A DNA stretch of 7,316 nucleotides from the NCBI GenBank assembly GCA_051745935.1, contig JBNJEM010000404.1:1-7316 (forward strand), given 5' to 3'. The notes beneath the pieces were generated by a model. That model was not told the origin of the DNA. It searched no databases and saw only the letters and a program-made list of their open reading frames with translations. Numbering within the stretch: the first letter of the stretch is position 1; every line of letters starts with the position of its first letter. This stretch comes from JBNJEM01 sp051745935. GTDB taxonomy: Bacteria > Planctomycetota > Planctomycetia > Pirellulales > Pirellulaceae. A program made the position numbers and the translations under genes. Positions 5,027 to 7,316 of the stretch are shown in pieces.

Positions 5027-5329
5027 TTGGCCCAGCTCGCGGGCAGTGAACCCGATGCCTTGCCAGACGGCCCTGAACGTCTAGAGGGGATCGCGTCGGC
5101 GACCGGGCAGTTTGAGGCCCCGCGTGGATCCCGCGGGTGAGCAAGACCGGCCGGAGCGTATGACCGGCGAGTTGGTCATTTACAGGTCCGCCGGGACGTC
5201 TTTACCACACACGGGCAGAGCCTGTTGCATCGCGCCGAGCGGCGGATTACGCTGTACACGGATCGAGACAGAAGATCTCGAGTCGAGCCTCGACTTCACC
5301 TCATAACCTCGTAAGGGAGTTCTGGAAGG
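5027..5329. other. Spacer before the EEP gene; short palindrome
   Basis: No convincing gene on either strand. A 64-codon plus-strand frame here has no recognisable features. A 15-bp odd-centred palindrome, AGTCGAGCCTCGACT, lies at 5281-5295, 34 bp before the EEP start; it could be an operator or a leader hairpin. AAGGGAG at 5313-5319 is the likely ribosome binding site of the EEP gene, 10 bp before its ATG. No strong sigma-70 promoter pair was found. Confidence 0.4.
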
Positions 5330-6181
5330 ATGACAACGCCAACCCCGATGCCGAGTGCTCTGGTGAACCGCTGGATGATCGCCACGTTGGTCGCCGTGGT
5401 CCTGCTGCAGTCCAACCTCTCGATCGCCGAGGAACCGCCTACACTGCGCGTGTTGTGCTACAACATCCACTACGGCCAAGGCAACGACGGGCACTACGAT
5501 CTGGAGCGTCTTGCAGCCGTGATCACTGAGTGCAAACCGGATCTGGTGGCCCTACAGGAAGTTGACGTGGGCGTGAAGCGTTCCGGCCGCGTCCATCAGG
5601 CCCGGCGGCTGGGGGAACTGACCGGTATGGCCGCGCGCTTCGGCCCCACCCAGCACTACGAAGGCGGCCTGTACGGCAACGCCATATTGAGCAAGCCGCC
5701 GATCCTCGACGTTGTGATTCATCCGCTACCTTACACTGAGGCTAGCCCGGAACGAGTTACCTACCCGCGCGGTGCAATCGCCGTGACTATCCGCGGGCCG
5801 GACGGCCAGCCGCTCCGTTTCATCAGCACGCATTTCCAGCACAATGTTCCCGAAGATCGCGTGGCGGAAGCAAAGGCCGTCAACGCACTCTTCGCGGCCG
5901 ACGACGACCCGCTGCCCACGATCCTCGCCGGCGACATCAACGCCCCGCCCGACTCGGAACCGGTCCAGATCCTGCTGGAGCAATGGACCAACGCCATCGA
6001 CGAGGCCGCCGCACCCACCGTACCCTCGGCAAAGCCGACCGCCCGGATCGACTACATCTTCTACCGTCCTGCTTCGCGATTTCGCTTGCTGGAGGCAAAG
6101 GTGATGGCCGAGCCCATGGCTTCGGACCATCGCCCCGTCTTTGTTGTCCTGGAGCTTCGTCAAAACGCAGGTGGTGGATAA
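5330..6181 (+). CDS. Secreted endonuclease/exonuclease/phosphatase (EEP) family hydrolase
   Basis: A 283-residue protein. An N-terminal signal segment (charged VNRW, then MIATLVAVVLLQSNLSIAEE; probable cleavage near A33) predicts export. The rest is a complete EEP/DNase I-like domain with its motifs in order: CYNIHYG (N45), LQEVD (E77), LYGNAILS (Y115-S121), PRGA (147-150), ISTHF (H168), AGDINAPPDSEP (D202, N204), ARIDYIFY (D241) and ASDHRPV (D266, H267). All the metal and catalytic positions expected for this Mg-dependent phosphodiesterase fold are present, so it is probably active. The family includes DNases, inositol phosphatases and neutral sphingomyelinases; the substrate cannot be read from the sequence. 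ATG 5330 was chosen because AAGGGAG lies 10 bp upstream and AAGG directly abuts it. It is transcribed divergently from the ceramidase-family gene, with integrase debris between them. A hairpin with a T-rich tail follows the stop. Confidence 0.85.
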   Translation: MTTPTPMPSALVNRWMIATLVAVVLLQSNLSIAEEPPTLRVLCYNIHYGQGNDGHYDLERLAAVITECKPDLVALQEVDVGVKRSGRVHQARRLGELTGMAARFGPTQHYEGGLYGNAILSKPPILDVVIHPLPYTEASPERVTYPRGAIAVTIRGPDGQPLRFISTHFQHNVPEDRVAEAKAVNALFAADDDPLPTILAGDINAPPDSEPVQILLEQWTNAIDEAAAPTVPSAKPTARIDYIFYRPASRFRLLEAKVMAEPMASDHRPVFVVLELRQNAGGG

Positions 6182-6195
6182 GTAATGCGAGAGAA

Positions 6196-6222
6196 GAGCT
6201 GAGCGTGAAGCTCATTTGTTTG
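6196..6222 (+). terminator. Possible intrinsic terminator after the EEP gene
   Basis: GAGCT (6196-6200), an 8-base loop and AGCTC (6209-6213) are followed by ATTTGTTTG, 14 bp after the TAA at 6179-6181. The five-pair stem is short, so strength is uncertain. Confidence 0.35.
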
Positions 6223-6268
6223 CATGGTTTTCGGTGAATCCTCAATCTTCATCTTTGGAGCTAACACG

Positions 6269-6295
6269 ATGCGTCGGTCGCTGTGACCGATGCGT
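6269..6295. other. Hairpin in the 6182-6479 spacer
   Basis: An 11-pair stem including two G-T wobbles surrounds the loop GCTGT; its core is TCGGTC ... GACCGA. There is no T-run after it on either strand. The rest of the roughly 300-bp spacer 6182-6479 shows reading frames on both strands with no recognisable features, and I see no intact gene in it. Confidence 0.4.
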
Positions 6296-6479
6296 GGAAT
6301 TGAGCTGCCTTTGGAGACGTCGGTGGGTGCGAACCGAACGCACAAGCCGCAGGTCGCCAACTGTATTCGGTCGATCTCGCCGCGGCCAGGGGCCGCTTAC
6401 CAAGCTGCTTCGGCGTTTCACTCTGACGCAGGTTAGAGCCACCGGTTTCTGCGGGTGGTTGACGTGTCCTCTGAAGGAA

Positions 6480-7025
6480 TCAGCCGAAAATGCGGGCGGT
6501 GTCATGTGTGTGTCTGGACACGGCTGGAGTCAACCGACTGGCTGCGGAAATCGACGTGTCAATTCTTTGTTCCCAATTGAGAAACGGCGCGCATTGTTGA
6601 TACATGCCGTCAGCAACCAAGAATCTCTCGGCGACGTGATAAAGTCGTTTTGCGTTTTCTGGATACTCGGATGCGATCTCCATGAACAAATCAATCGTTC
6701 GTCGGTCGTTTCCAAGATAGCCGTTGAATGCCGACACATCGTGAAAAGACTCGAAATCACCGTGATTATCGCGGCATCGCTGTTCCAAGTCATCGCGAAG
6801 CTTGATGAAGGCACCTAGGGCAGGCGGGTAGTGTTCTGCTAAATCCATCCAGTAACCCAACGCAAAGGACAAACGGACACCACCCATGCCGGTTTCCGAG
6901 CGCGACGCTTGGTGAAACCACAGGAAGTTTTGAAGCGCATCGTCGTATCGATCTGCATGCGAGTCATCGACAGCGCTATCGAGCACAACGGAAGGTTTGG
7001 ATCCAGGTTCAGGTTTCCACCCCAT
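6480..7025 (-). CDS. Helical repeat-like hypothetical protein, planctomycete type, possibly altered C-terminus
   Basis: A 181-residue cytoplasmic protein. ATG 7025 is preceded by GGAG at a 5-bp spacing, which supports the start. Residues 1-20 are MGWKPEPGSKPSVVLDSAVD, then alternating amphipathic helices in a TPR-like rhythm: ADRYDDALQNFLWFHQAS (24-41), GVRLSFALGYWMDLAEHYPPAL (49-70), AFIKLRDDLEQRC (72-84), FHDVSAFNGYLGNDRRTIDLF (94-114) and AKRLYHVAERFLVADGMY (125-142). I recognise the style as a widespread planctomycete hypothetical family without known function; the helical pairs suggest protein binding. Residues after about 155 are low-complexity and no longer helical, so the 3' end may have been replaced or shifted; no better continuation was found in other frames. 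Probably transcribed after the 69-aa gene upstream, with a 77-bp gap. Confidence 0.7.
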   Translation of the reverse strand: MGWKPEPGSKPSVVLDSAVDDSHADRYDDALQNFLWFHQASRSETGMGGVRLSFALGYWMDLAEHYPPALGAFIKLRDDLEQRCRDNHGDFESFHDVSAFNGYLGNDRRTIDLFMEIASEYPENAKRLYHVAERFLVADGMYQQCAPFLNWEQRIDTSISAASRLTPAVSRHTHDTARIFG

Positions 7026-7102
7026 TGGATCTCCAATTGGCAGAACGGGACGGATAACGTGGCCGGGAGTTGACGTTGCCGAGCGAAGCGAGCCATCCCG
7101 GT

Positions 7103-7312
7103 CTATTCCGGCTCGCGTTCATCCGTTTGTTCTTTGGCGCGTTCCGTTCGAGTGCCCTGCAAGGGAGTGCTGACAAATCGGTACTTGCCGGCTCGCTTCG
7201 ATTCCGCCTGGTGTTTGAGGTAGTACTCGAATACCCTCTTGGGGTCGTCATTGCATTCCGCAGAGATCTTTCGACGGATCGCGCGCACTTCTTTCAGAGG
7301 GTCAGGTTCCAT
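7103..7312 (-). CDS. Small 69-aa hypothetical protein
   Basis: The reading frame from ATG 7312 to TAG 7103 encodes MEPDPLKEVRAIRRKISAEC, then DDPKRVFEYYLKHQ, then a basic and charged tail ending DEREPE. The first 45 residues fit a helical hairpin of the '(E/D)P..EVR.IR..IS.E...DP.....YY...Q' kind seen in many short planctomycete and cyanobacterial proteins of unknown function, sometimes encoded next to toxin-antitoxin-like genes (general impression). The start lies 4 bp from the window end, so a longer N-terminus or the ribosome binding site may be outside. It shares a strand with the helical-repeat gene and may form an operon with it. Confidence 0.6.
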   Translation of the reverse strand: MEPDPLKEVRAIRRKISAECNDDPKRVFEYYLKHQAESKRAGKYRFVSTPLQGTRTERAKEQTDEREPE

Positions 7313-7316
7313 CAGA

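Noticed and set aside
6216..6818. 200-codon plus-strand reading frame
   Set aside because: Its second half is antisense to the helical-repeat protein, which has a Shine-Dalgarno and coherent helices; the first half shows no recognisable features.

Overview
The window looks like planctomycete DNA, most likely from the Pirellulales side of the phylum. This rests on the kinds of genes present: a secreted neutral-ceramidase-family hydrolase, a secreted endonuclease/exonuclease/phosphatase-family protein, a YdjM/DUF457-type membrane protein, planctomycete-style tyrosine recombinase pieces and small lineage-specific hypothetical proteins. It is a lineage inference from recognised protein style, not from a marker gene. 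Gene density is low, and several genes are broken.

Left part (1-850). A truncated or fused alpha/beta-hydrolase start runs off the left edge on the minus strand and carries an exact 54-bp tandem duplication. Next comes a patch rich in hairpins, with copies of a CGCAC-n-TAACGC motif in both orientations. It abuts the broken 3' end of a recombinase N-terminal domain (505-792, minus). A perfect 18-bp palindrome plus a third half-site (807-849) lies between that fragment and the next gene, which diverges from it.

Middle (1007-2777). An unrecognised 221-aa protein with a possible winged-helix N-terminus is followed by a hairpin and then a DUF457-type multi-pass membrane protein. Between this gene and the convergent ceramidase-family gene lies about 370 bp without an intact gene. 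The minus strand there retains what looks like a scrap of a STAND/NACHT-type protein.

Right-middle (2777-5330). The ceramidase-family gene (minus) has a clear Shine-Dalgarno sequence and three 13-bp tandem repeats upstream of its start. Then come a 164-bp foldback element with imperfect terminal inverted repeats, a frameshifted C-terminal tyrosine recombinase remnant, and a degenerate tRNA-Val(CAC)-like sequence antisense to the recombinase tail. This is the usual debris of a tRNA-targeting integrative element.

Right (5330-7316). A secreted EEP-family hydrolase is followed by about 300 bp of hairpin-bearing spacer. Two minus-strand genes for planctomycete-type hypothetical proteins (helical repeat-like, and a 69-aa protein) may be co-transcribed.

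No complete novel multi-gene system is evident. The most promising signals are the palindrome triplet before the unknown gene, the breakpoint of the recombinase fragment at a repeated hairpin motif, the foldback element, and the integrase/tRNA-like junction.
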